Below, piece by piece: positions 1 through 8,956 of a stretch of DNA of 34,649 bases. The DNA is taken from positions 1 through 34,649 of the forward strand of contig CAMNCG010000015.1 in NCBI GenBank assembly GCA_946534105.1, given 5' to 3'. Source of the stretch: an uncultured Verrucomicrobiota bacterium. GTDB lineage: Bacteria; Verrucomicrobiota; Kiritimatiellia; RFP12; UBA3636. The translations under genes and the position numbers were made by a program. Below the pieces are notes generated by a model, which was not told the origin of the DNA, did not search any database, and saw only the letters and a program-made list of their open reading frames with translations. The first letter of the stretch is position 1; every line of letters begins with the position of its first letter.

Positions 1-1
1 A

Positions 2-349
2 GCCGGGTATTTTATGGGAAACTGCGACGTGTACGTCAACGTCGCCGGCGGGCTGCGGATCGACGAGCCCGCGTCCGATCTGCCGGTCGCGCTTTCTCTG
101 ATTTCCAGCTTAAAGGATCAGGTGCTGCGCGAGGATACGATCGCATTCGGCGAGATCGGCCTTGCCGGAGAGATCCGTTCCGTCAGCTTTGCCGAGCTCA
201 GGATCCGCGAGGCGATCCGTTTGGGCTTCAGCAAATGCGTGATCTCATCGCACAATCTCAAAGAGATCCCGTCGGCGCTGAGATCGAAGATCGAGGTCGT
301 GGGCGTAAACAACATACGCAGCGCGTTCGACGAAGCCGCCCGTCGCGGG
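2..349 (+). CDS. radA: DNA repair protein RadA, C-terminal (Lon-protease-like) part; 5' end outside window
   Basis: Frame open from base 2: AGYFMGNCDVYVNVAGGLRIDEPASDLPVALSLISSLKD...FGEIGLAGEIRSVSFAELRIREAIRLGFSKCVIS...IEVVGVNNIRSAFDEAARRG matches the RadA C-terminal domain. The ORF continues in frame into unrelated sequence. The 3' boundary is approximate. Confidence 0.8.
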
Positions 350-1414
350 ATGCTCAACCTCGAATATGTCGGGTGCGCCGACGCCGGACCGTTCCTTCTC
401 AACGCGCGCGGCGAGCGTCTTGTCGGCGTGGGCGACCCCTTCGACCCCGCATTCCGCGAACGGCTGCGGGCCAAGCTCGCCACCGTCGCGCCGGACCTGA
501 ACGCCCGCCCCGCCGTCTTCGGCATCTGCGTCGGCAACGAGGCCCACATCGAAGGCAACTTCGCCGAGCGCAGCTCCTCGGGCTACGTCTATTCCGAGGC
601 GTGCGGCGCCGAGTTCGTCCGCTGGCTCTCGGAGCGGTACGCCGGCGACGTGACGCTGCTTGACCGCGCGTGGTTCGGCGGCCGGACGAACGAATGGTTC
701 TCGTCCTTCGACGAGATCCTCGCGCGCAAGCCCGACCCGCTTGGCGGGTTGCAGCCGTCGCTCGACGACCCCGAATACGTCGCCGCGATGGCGCACCTCG
801 GCCGGACCGCGTCCGCGGCGGCCGGTGGCGCGAAGGGCGCCATGCGGGACGACTTCGACGCTTTTGCGGTCCGCACCGTCGAGGCATACGCCGACGCCGT
901 GCTTTCGCTCATGCGGGAGTTCTTTCCCGGCAAGCTGATCGGTTCCAACCGCTTCCTGGGCGGCGCGACCGAGGAGATGTACCGGTGCTGGCACGGCTAC
1001 GACTTCATCGCCGTCAACTCCTACCCGATGATGGTGCGCGGCGACGCGGTGTTCACCGACAGGCAGATGGAGGCCCTGCGGCTGGCGCACCGCGCCACCG
1101 GGCGTCCGGTGCTGCTCACCGAGTGGGGTGTCCAGGCGCTCGACGTCCGCATGCAGTCGCCATCCGCGCAGCTGCGCACACAGGCCGAGCGCGGCCGCGG
1201 CTACGGCAAGGCGCTGCGGCAGATTGTGGAAAACCTGCCCTTCGTCGCAGGAGTCGTCGATTTCGGCTTTCAGAACCTCGCCGATTCCGAGGGGCAGGGC
1301 TGGGGTCTCGTGGACAACGAGGGCCGCCCCTACCGCGACTATGTCGAAGGCGTGGCCGACGCAGCCCGCTGGCTGGACAAGTGCTTCCAACAACCAGTGG
1401 ACACGCAACCATGA
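350..1414 (+). pseudogene. N-terminally truncated clan GH-A-like glycoside hydrolase (GH42/GH50-like barrel half), in frame behind radA
   Basis: ADAGPFLLNARGERLVGVGDPFDPAFRERL...FGICVGNEAHIEG...FIAVNSYPMM...RPVLLTEWGVQ...GVVDFGFQNLADSEGQGWGLVDNEGRPY resembles the second half of a TIM-barrel glycosidase. The N-terminal half and a start codon are missing. Confidence 0.6.
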
Positions 1415-1845
1415 AAGACGCAACAATGGCAACTTTGAATCCAACGCCGCAGAACAGGATCCGGGTGACCGAAGCCATCCAATCGCAGATTGACGCCGCC
1501 GCGGCGAAGGGTGGCGGGCGGGTGATTGTCCCGAAAGGCATCCACCCCTGCCGCACGCTTTATTTGAAGAGCGGCGTGGAACTCCATCTTGAGGAGGGCG
1601 CCATCATCCTTGGCGGCCCGAAGCCGGAGGACTACGACGACGCGATTCCCGAGGAGATGGTTTACCGCTACGGCGACGCGAACACTGCGCCAACCGTCAC
1701 GCGCAAGGCGCTCGTCTTCGCGGAAAACGCGGAGAACGTCGCCATCACCGGCAAGGGGGCAATCCAAATCGACGGCAAGGCGTTTGACGTGGAACACGCG
1801 CCGGACATTGTCTTCGGGAGCATGGATGTGACCGCGAGGTCGTAA
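1411..1845 (+). pseudogene. N-terminal fragment of a GH28 polygalacturonase-like beta-helix protein
   Basis: RVTEAIQSQIDAAAAKGGGRVIVPKGIHPCRTLYLKSGVELHLEEGAIILGG...NVAITGKGAIQIDGKAFDVEHAPD, then stops after about 145 aa, where GH28 proteins are normally over 400 aa. Confidence 0.6.
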
Positions 1846-1863
1846 GAAACGGATGGACCATAC

Positions 1864-2847
1864 ATGATTACGGCAATACTATTCCTTGTCGTCGCCGGAT
1901 TCAGCTGGGTTTCCGTCGGGGCCGCCGTCGGCCATGTCGAGCGGCAGGGCTACAGTCTTGTGCGCTACCAGTTCCTGGTCTGCGCCGTATGCGTGACGCT
2001 TGGGCTCGTCGGCTGGGTGACCGCGCCGACCGCTTTCTTCCCGCACGACGGATGCCCGGCCATGACCTGGATTCTCGTTGTCGCGGGAATGCTTTTGTGC
2101 GGCGCATTCAACTACCTGATGGCCCTTTTGATGGGATGCGCGATGAAGCGGGGGCCGAACGCCATCGTCTGGGCGATTATCCAGTCGGGCCTGATCTACC
2201 CATTCCTTATGGGGTGGCTGATATTCAGAGTCCCGATGGGACCTCGGCGATTCTTCGGAATCACGCTCATCATTGCCAGCGTCTTCTTCTATGCGCTTCG
2301 GAGTGGGGCGGCGGAAGGGAATGCCTCGTCCGGGGCGCGCGCCCCGCTCCGCGAATGGCTTCCGGCGTCCCTGCTCGGCATGCTCTGCTGTGGCGTCAAC
2401 CAGTGCGCCGCCAACCTGCCATCGTATCTTGAAAAGGGTCGCGATTTTTCGGGCACGTTCCGCACCTTCGCCATGTATTTCGGGTTGCTGATGGCGGCGT
2501 TTGTCCACGTTGGAATCCTGCGCCTGCGCGGCCATCGCGCAGAACCGATACGGCCTGGGGAGTTGCGCTCGCTCGCCGTTTGGGCCGGCTCCGTCGGGCT
2601 TGTATCCTTTTTCGTCGGAAAATATCTTACGTTTCCGGGTCTGGACAGACTGGAACGCCTCGGTGCCGGATCGATGGGGTATCCGGTGATGGTCGCCGCG
2701 TGCATCGTCGGCTTCTTCCTCTACGGGTTTTTCGTTCTGCGCGAGCGCATCAGCGCGTGCCAGGCCATCGGCGCCGTCCTTGGCATCGCGGGCATCCTGT
2801 TCGGATGTCTTGATTCCGCGGGCGGTGAGGTTGCGCTTCCGGGTGGC
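1864..2847 (+). CDS. EamA/DMT-family permease, about 10 TM, lacking its own stop codon
   Basis: Strongly hydrophobic MITAILFLVVAGFSWVSVGAAVGHVERQGYSLVRYQFLV...FFVLRERISACQAIGAVLGIAGILFGC. The ORF continues in frame to 3477. The 3' boundary is approximate. Confidence 0.7.
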
Positions 2848-3229
2848 GTCACAACCTCCGCCCCCGGTTGGACATTCACCGAAGAGGAGGCGTCGGTGTT
2901 TTTCGTGGACCGCGGGGAACGGCAGGCGGACGACGGGAAGATGGAGTGGTGCCTCTTTGACTGGCGCTGGAACGAAGTCAAGCGAGGCGAATGGCCCGCC
3001 GACGGGCGGCTGGAGCTCGCCCCGCTTCCGCCGGGGTACTACCGCATGGAATCCGGTAGGGACGCGCCCACGGCGCGTCCGCGCGAAGACGGACGTTTCG
3101 TGGAAACGTCCCTACCGCCGTTCGACTTCTGCGTGGTGCGCCGCGATCCGTGTCGGAATCCCGACTCCCCCTTCGCCGTCGATTTGGCGCTGTCGCACCG
3201 CGCCGACACCTTCGACTGCCCGTGGTACG
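2848..3229 (+). pseudogene. Duplicate of the N-terminal region of the glycosidase at 6299-8893, fused behind the permease
   Basis: VTTSAPGWTFTEEE...DWRWNEVKRGEWPADGRLELAPLPPGYYRMESGRDAPTARP...FDFCVVRRDPCRNPDSPFAVDLALSHRADTFDCPWY is nearly collinear with 6395-6791 of the full-length gene, including a shared palindromic element. Confidence 0.8.
3054..3117. repeat. Two-hairpin palindromic element inside an ORF (copy A)
   Basis: CGGTAGGGACG (3054-3064) / CGTCCCTACCG (3107-3117) outer arms; inner hairpins GGACGCGCC-cac-GGCGCGTCC (3060-3080) and GGACGTTTC-gtg-GAAACGTCC (3091-3111), all perfect. Confidence 0.9.
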
Positions 3230-3477
3230 GCAGCGTCCAGATCGACCTCCTAATCCAAACGGAGCGCTCCGCCTACCTCGTGGAGATTAAGCGGCAAAAC
3301 CGGATCGGGCGCGAAATCGAAGACGAGGTGGAGACGAAGATGTGGCGACTGCCCGTGCGCCGGGGCGTTTCCATCCATCCCGTCCTTGTCCATCTGGGCG
3401 AAGTGTCCGGCGAAGTTGACGGGGACGGCTTCTTCGACGCCATCATTCCCGCCGAATCCCTGCTGCAATCATGCTGA
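3230..3477 (+). pseudogene. C-terminal fragment of an AAA-ATPase-family protein with a PD-(D/E)XK-like domain
   Basis: VQIDLLIQTERSAYLVEIKRQNRIGREIEDEVETKMWRLPVRRGVSIHPVLVHLGEVSGEVDGDGFFDAIIPAESLL has a D...EIK core, as in C-termini of ATP-binding proteins of the archaeal-ATPase/DUF234 type. It is in frame with the preceding fragment. Confidence 0.55.
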
Positions 3478-3479
3478 CC

Positions 3480-5100
3480 ATGCAAAGCGCCATGAAAGTG
3501 AAAAAAGGCGACTCCAGCGATGCCGTCATCGACATCGGCCCGTGCGACGGCAACGCGACGCCCGCCGTCGTCGCGGCGGCGTCGCGGCTCCGCGACGGCG
3601 GCACTCTCCGCTTCGCCCCCGGCGAATACCACTTCTTCGAGGAGGGGGCGAAGGACCTCTTCCTCGCCTCGCCCGGAAGCTCGACCGGGCCGAAGAAGGT
3701 CGCCATCCACATCGAGGGACGGAAGGACGTGACGATTGACGGCGGCGGCGCCCGCTTCGTCTTCCACGGCCAGACGTTCCCCATCGTCGCGCAGCGCTGC
3801 GACGGCCTCGCCATCCGCAACTTCACCTCGCGCGTCTTCCAGCCCGCGATCGCCGAGTTCACGATTCTCGAGAAGGGCGACGACGGCTTCCTCTGCCAGT
3901 TCGCCCCGGACTCCCCGCCCTACGAAACGACGGACGACGGCACGATCCTCTTCGACACCGACGAGGGGCGCATCGACTCCCATGCGCAGGTGCTCTCAGT
4001 CCACGCGCTTCGCTTCTGCCACATCCAGTATCTTGCGACGCCCAGCTGCCTTCACGACAAGGACACGCTCGCCTCGACGTTCTATTCCGTCGCCGCCGAG
4101 GACCGGGGCGGCGGCAAGGTCTTCTTCCGCTACTGCGGCGACCCCCACCCCAAGAACGCCGGCAAGTGCAGCTACCCCGCGGGCGAGCCGCTCTGCATCC
4201 TCCTCGGATGCGCCCGCACCCGCTCGCTGATGTCGATTTCCGACTGCCGCGACGTTGAGGTCGCCGATGTCGATGTGCGTAGCGGCACCGGCATGGGCAT
4301 CGTCGCGGACCAGTGCGAGAACGTCCGCATCCTCCGCTACAAGGTCCGGCCCGACGAGGGGAGCCTCGTCTCGCTGACGGCCGACACGATGTTCCTCGTC
4401 GATACGAAGGGGCGCATCGAGATCGCGGGATGCGAGAGCAGCTGGAGCCTCGACGACGCCATCAACATCCACGGCAACTACACGGCCCTGGATTCGGTTG
4501 ACGGGCGCCACGCCACGCTGAAGATCCAGCATCACGCCTACGCCGGCTACTTCCCCTACCGCGTCGGCGAGAAGGTGGAGTTCTCGCGCGGTCATGGTAC
4601 CGGAAAGGCAATTCTCGGCCGCGCCGCCGTGGCGGAGTTCCCCGCGCCGGGCCGCGACACGACAAGCGCGCAAATCGTCTTCGACCGCGAAATCCCGCCC
4701 GAATGGGCCGGATGCGACGTGGCGAACGTCTCCCACGTGCCAACGATCTGGATCCACGGCAACCACTTCCACGACTTCCTGCACATCCGCCTCTCCGCCT
4801 TCGCGGACATCCTCTTCGAAAACAACCGGCTCTCCAACGGCCAGAGCGTGATGATGGTGGACGACCTCACGGGCTACTGGGGCGAATGCGGGCCCGTCCA
4901 CAACCTCACCGCGCGCGGCAACGACTGCGCCGACATGCGGCACACCTTCTTCGACTTCCACGTGCCCTTCACCGGGCGGGCGGTCGTCGAGGGCAACAGG
5001 CTTTCCGGCCCCGGCTCGGACAACCCCTTCACCCTCGGCCCCGGCGTCGAGGTCGCGCGGGGGCGGAGGACGCGCCCACGGCTTCTGGCAGGGCCGCGTC
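3480..5100 (+). CDS. Right-handed beta-helix protein, GH110-like (alpha-1,3-galactosidase type), probably 3'-truncated
   Basis: ORF 3471-6302, first about 540 aa: LRDGGTLRFAPGEYHFFEEGAKD...VTIDGGGARFVFHGQTFPIVAQRCDGLAIRNFT...CESSWSLDDAINIHGNY...NGQSVMMVDD. The sequence degrades to GRRTRPRLLAGPRPAHPLRHR at a repeat fragment. Confidence 0.6.
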
Positions 5101-5101
5101 C
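5068..5101. repeat. Partial copy of the same palindromic element at the beta-helix/WbsX junction
   Basis: GGACGCGCCCACGGC (5068-5082) is identical to 15 nt of copies A and B; GGACGCG/CGCGTCC arms span 5068-5101. Confidence 0.6.
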
Positions 5102-5150
5102 CGCGCACCCGCTCCGCCATCGCTTCCTCAGCCGTGCAAGGAAAGATAAA

Positions 5151-6302
5151 ATGGACGTTCTCTGCATCTACTATCCGGAGTGGCACGTCTATCCCGAAGG
5201 CGAGGCGATCTTCGGCAAGGGCCGCACGGAGTGGGACTACGTCGATTCGGCCGTCCCGCGCTTCCCCGGCCACGAGCAGCCCCTGCGCCTCACGGCGGGC
5301 CATCCAGACGACTCCAACCCGGCCGACGTGGCGGGGGAGATCGACCTCGCCGCGGACGCCGGAATCGACGTCTTCCTCTACGACTGGTATTGGGCGGATG
5401 GCCATCCCATCGCGCACGAGGCGCTGGAGCGCGGCTTCCTGTGCGCGCCGAACCGGGGTCGGATGAAGTTCGCGCTCATGTGGGCGAACCACCACCGCTC
5501 CGATGTCTTCCGCACTGCGCCGGGCACCTGCAACGACCGCCTCTGGTGGACCCTCCGCTACGACCGGGAGGAGTTCCTCGACGCGATCGACTACTGCATC
5601 GCCCACTCCTTCGCGGCGCCGGAATACTACCGCAGGGACGGGCGGATATTCCTCTCCATCTACTCGGCGGCCGCGCTCGTCGATGGCCTCCGCGGCCCCG
5701 AGGCGGCGCGGAAGGTCTTCGCCGAGGCGCAGGCGCGGATGGCGCGGGCGGGGCTTCCCCCGCTGCACCTCTCGGCGATGGTGCGCGACCCGGAGACCGC
5801 AGTTCGCATGGCCGATGCGGGCTTCGACTCGACCTCCGCCTACAACGTCACCCCCTACGATTTCGACGATTCTCTGGTCGTGGAGGAGACGGGCGAGCGG
5901 CGGCAGCTCTTCACGCACGAGGAGTTCGCCGACCTGCATGCGACCTTCAACGCTAAAATCGCGGCCGGCTCGCCCGTGCCGTTCATCCCCGTCGTCTCGC
6001 GCGGCTGGGATCCCTCGCCGCGCTGCCGCCTCGACGAGCCGTTCCCGTGGAGGACGCTCCAGTACCCCTACCTCGGCATTATCCGGGACCTTTCGCCGGA
6101 GGTTTTCGGCCGATGCGTCCGCGATGCACTGCGCCTGGCCGCCTCGGACCCGAAGCGCCCTGGCGCGATTCTCGTCAACGCCTGGAACGAATACACTGAA
6201 GGCAGCTACCTGATGCCCGACCTCCACAACGGCGACGCCTACCTCCGCGCCCTCCGCCAGGCCTGTGGCGGCTATCAAGGAAACAGAGGAACTCAAGAAT
6301 GA
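5151..6302 (+). CDS. WbsX / GH99-like (PF14307-type) protein
   Basis: MDVLCIYYPEWHVYPEGEAIFGKGRTEWDYVDSAVPRFPGHEQP...IDLAADAGIDVFLYDWYWADG...GAILVNAWNEYTEGSYLMPD. It has its own ATG with AAGGA-like SD about 9 nt upstream, but is also open in frame from the beta-helix ORF. Confidence 0.65.
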   Translation: MDVLCIYYPEWHVYPEGEAIFGKGRTEWDYVDSAVPRFPGHEQPLRLTAGHPDDSNPADVAGEIDLAADAGIDVFLYDWYWADGHPIAHEALERGFLCAPNRGRMKFALMWANHHRSDVFRTAPGTCNDRLWWTLRYDREEFLDAIDYCIAHSFAAPEYYRRDGRIFLSIYSAAALVDGLRGPEAARKVFAEAQARMARAGLPPLHLSAMVRDPETAVRMADAGFDSTSAYNVTPYDFDDSLVVEETGERRQLFTHEEFADLHATFNAKIAAGSPVPFIPVVSRGWDPSPRCRLDEPFPWRTLQYPYLGIIRDLSPEVFGRCVRDALRLAASDPKRPGAILVNAWNEYTEGSYLMPDLHNGDAYLRALRQACGGYQGNRGTQE

Positions 6303-8893
6303 GAAATCCCAAGGAACGCAAGGGGCTACCCTTCCAGATAATCGTCGCGACCCTCTGCATCGTCCTCTGCGCCGACTCGGCGCTCTCATCTGCGGTCACC
6401 ACGCCCGCCCCAGGCTGGACCTTCACCGAGGACGAATCGCCGGTGTTCGTCCTTTGTCCTTCGTCCTTCGTCCTTGACGGTGGAGGCGCCGACAGCGCCT
6501 TCACCGTCCTCGACTGGCGCGGGAACGAGGTGCGGCGCGGCGAATGGCCCGCCGATGGTCGGCTGGAACTCGCCCCGCTCCCGTCCGGCTTCTACCGCGT
6601 CGAAACTGGTAGGGACGCGCCCACGGCGCGTCCGCAAGGCGGTCGTTTCGTGGAAACGCCTCTACCGGAGGCGGTGGCCCCCTTCGACTTCTGCGTGGTG
6701 CGCCGCGACCCCTGCCGGAACCCCGACTCCCCCTTCGCCGTCGATTCGGCCCTCTCGCATCGCGCCGAGACCTTCGACTGCCCGTGGTACGACGGCGACA
6801 CCTTCCGCGTCGTCTGCGAACTCATGCGCAAGTGCGGCGTCGCGCAGACGCGCGAGCGCATGGTGTGGAAGGGCATGAACCCCGAACCCGGCGTCTTCAC
6901 ATACAGGCGCTGGCTCGACAACGCCGCGCACCTCCGCGCAAACGGCCTCATCACGACCGGCATCTTCGCCGGGACGCCCGCCCACGCCGGCGGCGAGGAG
7001 CCCGGCCGCCGCCAACTCCCGACCGACCTTATGGCGCTCTACACGCTCATGACGAACGCCGTGCCGACCTTCGGCGACGCCTACAACGCCTGGGGCTTCT
7101 GGAACGAACCCGACCTCCAGATGGTGCCCGAACCCGTTTGGGAATACGTCGCGGCGTTCAAGGCCTTCGCCCTCGCCGTGCGGGCGGCGGACCCGGCCAA
7201 GCCCGTCCTGCTGGGCGCGCTCGCCGACGTGCCGGACCAGGACTTCGGCGGCTGCCTCGCCGCGAACGAGTTTCCGAAGTACGCGGACATCTTCAACATC
7301 CACACCTACCTGGAGCCTTCGCGGCTCCCCGGCTGGAACGCCGCGCTCCGCGCCTACCTCGCACAGTGCGGCCGCCCCGACTGGGCCGTGTGGCTGACCG
7401 AATTCGGCACCAACCTCGAAGGCGACTCGACGGCGGAGGGCGTCCGCCCCGGCCTCAAGGCGCATTCGCCGGAGCAGGAGATGGTCTGGGCGGAATGGTA
7501 TCCGAAGGCCGCGATCCTCGCGCAGTCGCTCGGCATCGACCGCTCGTGGCTCTTCCTCTTCGGCTGCTACAACGAGCGCGGCGGGCGCAAGGACTGGGGC
7601 ACGATGCGCCGCGACGGCAGCGTGAAGCCGATCCACGCCGCGATTTCCACGCTCACCGGCGAACTCGGGGATGCGCGGTTCCTCGGCGAAGTGAAGGTCG
7701 GCGAAGGCATCCGCGCGTTTTTGTATGAGAAACCTGGGAGCCCGCGCTCCCAGGAGGGCATCCTGCCCGCAGATGCTGCGTCCCGCCAGACCCTTGTCTT
7801 CTGGAGCGTTTCCGAGATCGACACCGCCACGCAGGGCCCGGTGCATCCGAAAGGCGCGCTGGAGCGGCCGTTATCCCTTCAAGGGGGCGCGGGGGGCGCA
7901 GCCACCCGTCCTTTCCGCCTCACCGACATGATGGGCACGCCCCTTCCGCCGCCCGCGCCCGCCGCCGACGGGACACTCGCGCTCGTCGCTGAGCGCTATC
8001 CGCGGTACCTCACCGGCGATCTCGGCCTCGCGCCCGACATCCCCGCGCCGCCGCGCGGGCGCATCATCCGCTACGAGCCGGCTCCCGGCGAGGACCTCAC
8101 GGTCGTCGTGTGCCCGAAGCTCTCCGCCGATTTCGAGATTGCCGGCCACAAGAGCCGCGCCGAACTCACAAAGGAAACCGGCGCGATTTCCGTCGAACTC
8201 TGGAACTTCTCCGGCGAGGAGAAGCGCGGGCGGCTCGTGGTGGAGGGCGGCACCTTGTCCCGCGCTCCGGCGGAAACGCCGGAGCCCATCGTCCTTCCGG
8301 CGTGGGGCCATGTCTCCATCCCCTACCGCCACGCGCCGTCCGCCGACACTCCTCTCGACGCGACGCTTGCATTTCGATTCGAGTCCGAAGCCGGTGTTTC
8401 CACGCCGGCGCGCGTCCCGGTCTTCGACCGGCACCGCTTCCTCGCCTCGTGCAAGGTCGTGCCGCTCGCGCTCGAAGATCCCGCGAGCTGGCGCCGCAAC
8501 GATTCCGGGCAGACCTACCGCTGCGCCTACGACGAAAAAGAGAAAGCCGTGCGCTTCGACGTGGGCTGGACCGGCGAAACCGGGCCGTGGTTCATGCCGT
8601 GGCACGACCTGAAACTTCCGGAAGAATCCCTCGAAGGCGCGAAGATGATCGAATTCGAGGTGAAGAGCGAGCAGGACAAGGTGGAGAACGACTACAACTC
8701 GGCGGTCTTCCTGCCGACGTGGGCGGACGGCCGGACGCAAAACATCCACTACCCACCGCCGGGGTTCAACTGGGAGGTGCGGCGCGTCGCGCTGCCGCCG
8801 GACGCGGGCGGCATCGTATCCTTCCGCCTCGGCGGCGCGCCGCGCGGGCGGCGCCTGACCTTCTGGATCCGCAACGTGCGGCTCCTGAAATGA
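6299..8893 (+). CDS. Secreted clan GH-A glycosidase (GH39/beta-xylosidase-like), full length
   Basis: Signal-peptide-like N-terminus; AGAGGA-type SD upstream; barrel motifs FWNEPDLQMVPEPVW and VWLTEFGTNLEG (candidate catalytic Glu residues). Confidence 0.65.
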   Translation: MRNPKERKGLPFQIIVATLCIVLCADSALSSAVTTPAPGWTFTEDESPVFVLCPSSFVLDGGGADSAFTVLDWRGNEVRRGEWPADGRLELAPLPSGFYRVETGRDAPTARPQGGRFVETPLPEAVAPFDFCVVRRDPCRNPDSPFAVDSALSHRAETFDCPWYDGDTFRVVCELMRKCGVAQTRERMVWKGMNPEPGVFTYRRWLDNAAHLRANGLITTGIFAGTPAHAGGEEPGRRQLPTDLMALYTLMTNAVPTFGDAYNAWGFWNEPDLQMVPEPVWEYVAAFKAFALAVRAADPAKPVLLGALADVPDQDFGGCLAANEFPKYADIFNIHTYLEPSRLPGWNAALRAYLAQCGRPDWAVWLTEFGTNLEGDSTAEGVRPGLKAHSPEQEMVWAEWYPKAAILAQSLGIDRSWLFLFGCYNERGGRKDWGTMRRDGSVKPIHAAISTLTGELGDARFLGEVKVGEGIRAFLYEKPGSPRSQEGILPADAASRQTLVFWSVSEIDTATQGPVHPKGALERPLSLQGGAGGAATRPFRLTDMMGTPLPPPAPAADGTLALVAERYPRYLTGDLGLAPDIPAPPRGRIIRYEPAPGEDLTVVVCPKLSADFEIAGHKSRAELTKETGAISVELWNFSGEEKRGRLVVEGGTLSRAPAETPEPIVLPAWGHVSIPYRHAPSADTPLDATLAFRFESEAGVSTPARVPVFDRHRFLASCKVVPLALEDPASWRRNDSGQTYRCAYDEKEKAVRFDVGWTGETGPWFMPWHDLKLPEESLEGAKMIEFEVKSEQDKVENDYNSAVFLPTWADGRTQNIHYPPPGFNWEVRRVALPPDAGGIVSFRLGGAPRGRRLTFWIRNVRLLK
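6445..6475. repeat. Heptamer tandem repeat inside an ORF
   Basis: GTTCGTC CTTTGTC CTTCGTC CTTCGTC CTT. Confidence 0.85.
6476..6508. repeat. 14-bp-arm hairpin inside an ORF
   Basis: GACGGTGGAGGCGC-cgaca-GCGCCTTCACCGTC, 13 of 14 arm positions pair. Confidence 0.85.
6608..6666. repeat. Palindromic element inside an ORF (copy B, second hairpin decayed)
   Basis: GGTAGGGACGCGCCcacGGCGCGTCC...GGTCGTTTCgtgGAAACGCCTCTACC; 3 bp shorter than the corresponding segment of copy A. Confidence 0.85.
7733..7768. repeat. Double-hairpin element inside an ORF
   Basis: CCTGGGAG-cccgcg-CTCCCAGG (7733-7754), then GGGCA-tcc-TGCCC (7756-7768). Confidence 0.8.
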
Positions 8894-8956
8894 CGCCGCC
8901 AAACGTTCCGCTGGACGCAGACGGTCGATGGGGGTAAAATTCATTGTCATTGAACC

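Noticed and set aside
3471-6302. Genuine two-domain GH110-WbsX fusion enzyme
   Set aside because: The WbsX part has its own ATG with an SD-like AAGGA, and the join region is degraded sequence with a repeat remnant, so separate genes with a truncated first gene is more likely.
3996-6389. 797-aa antisense ORF opposite the beta-helix/WbsX ORF
   Set aside because: Same GC shadow effect; no recognisable motif and the sense frame has convincing family signatures.
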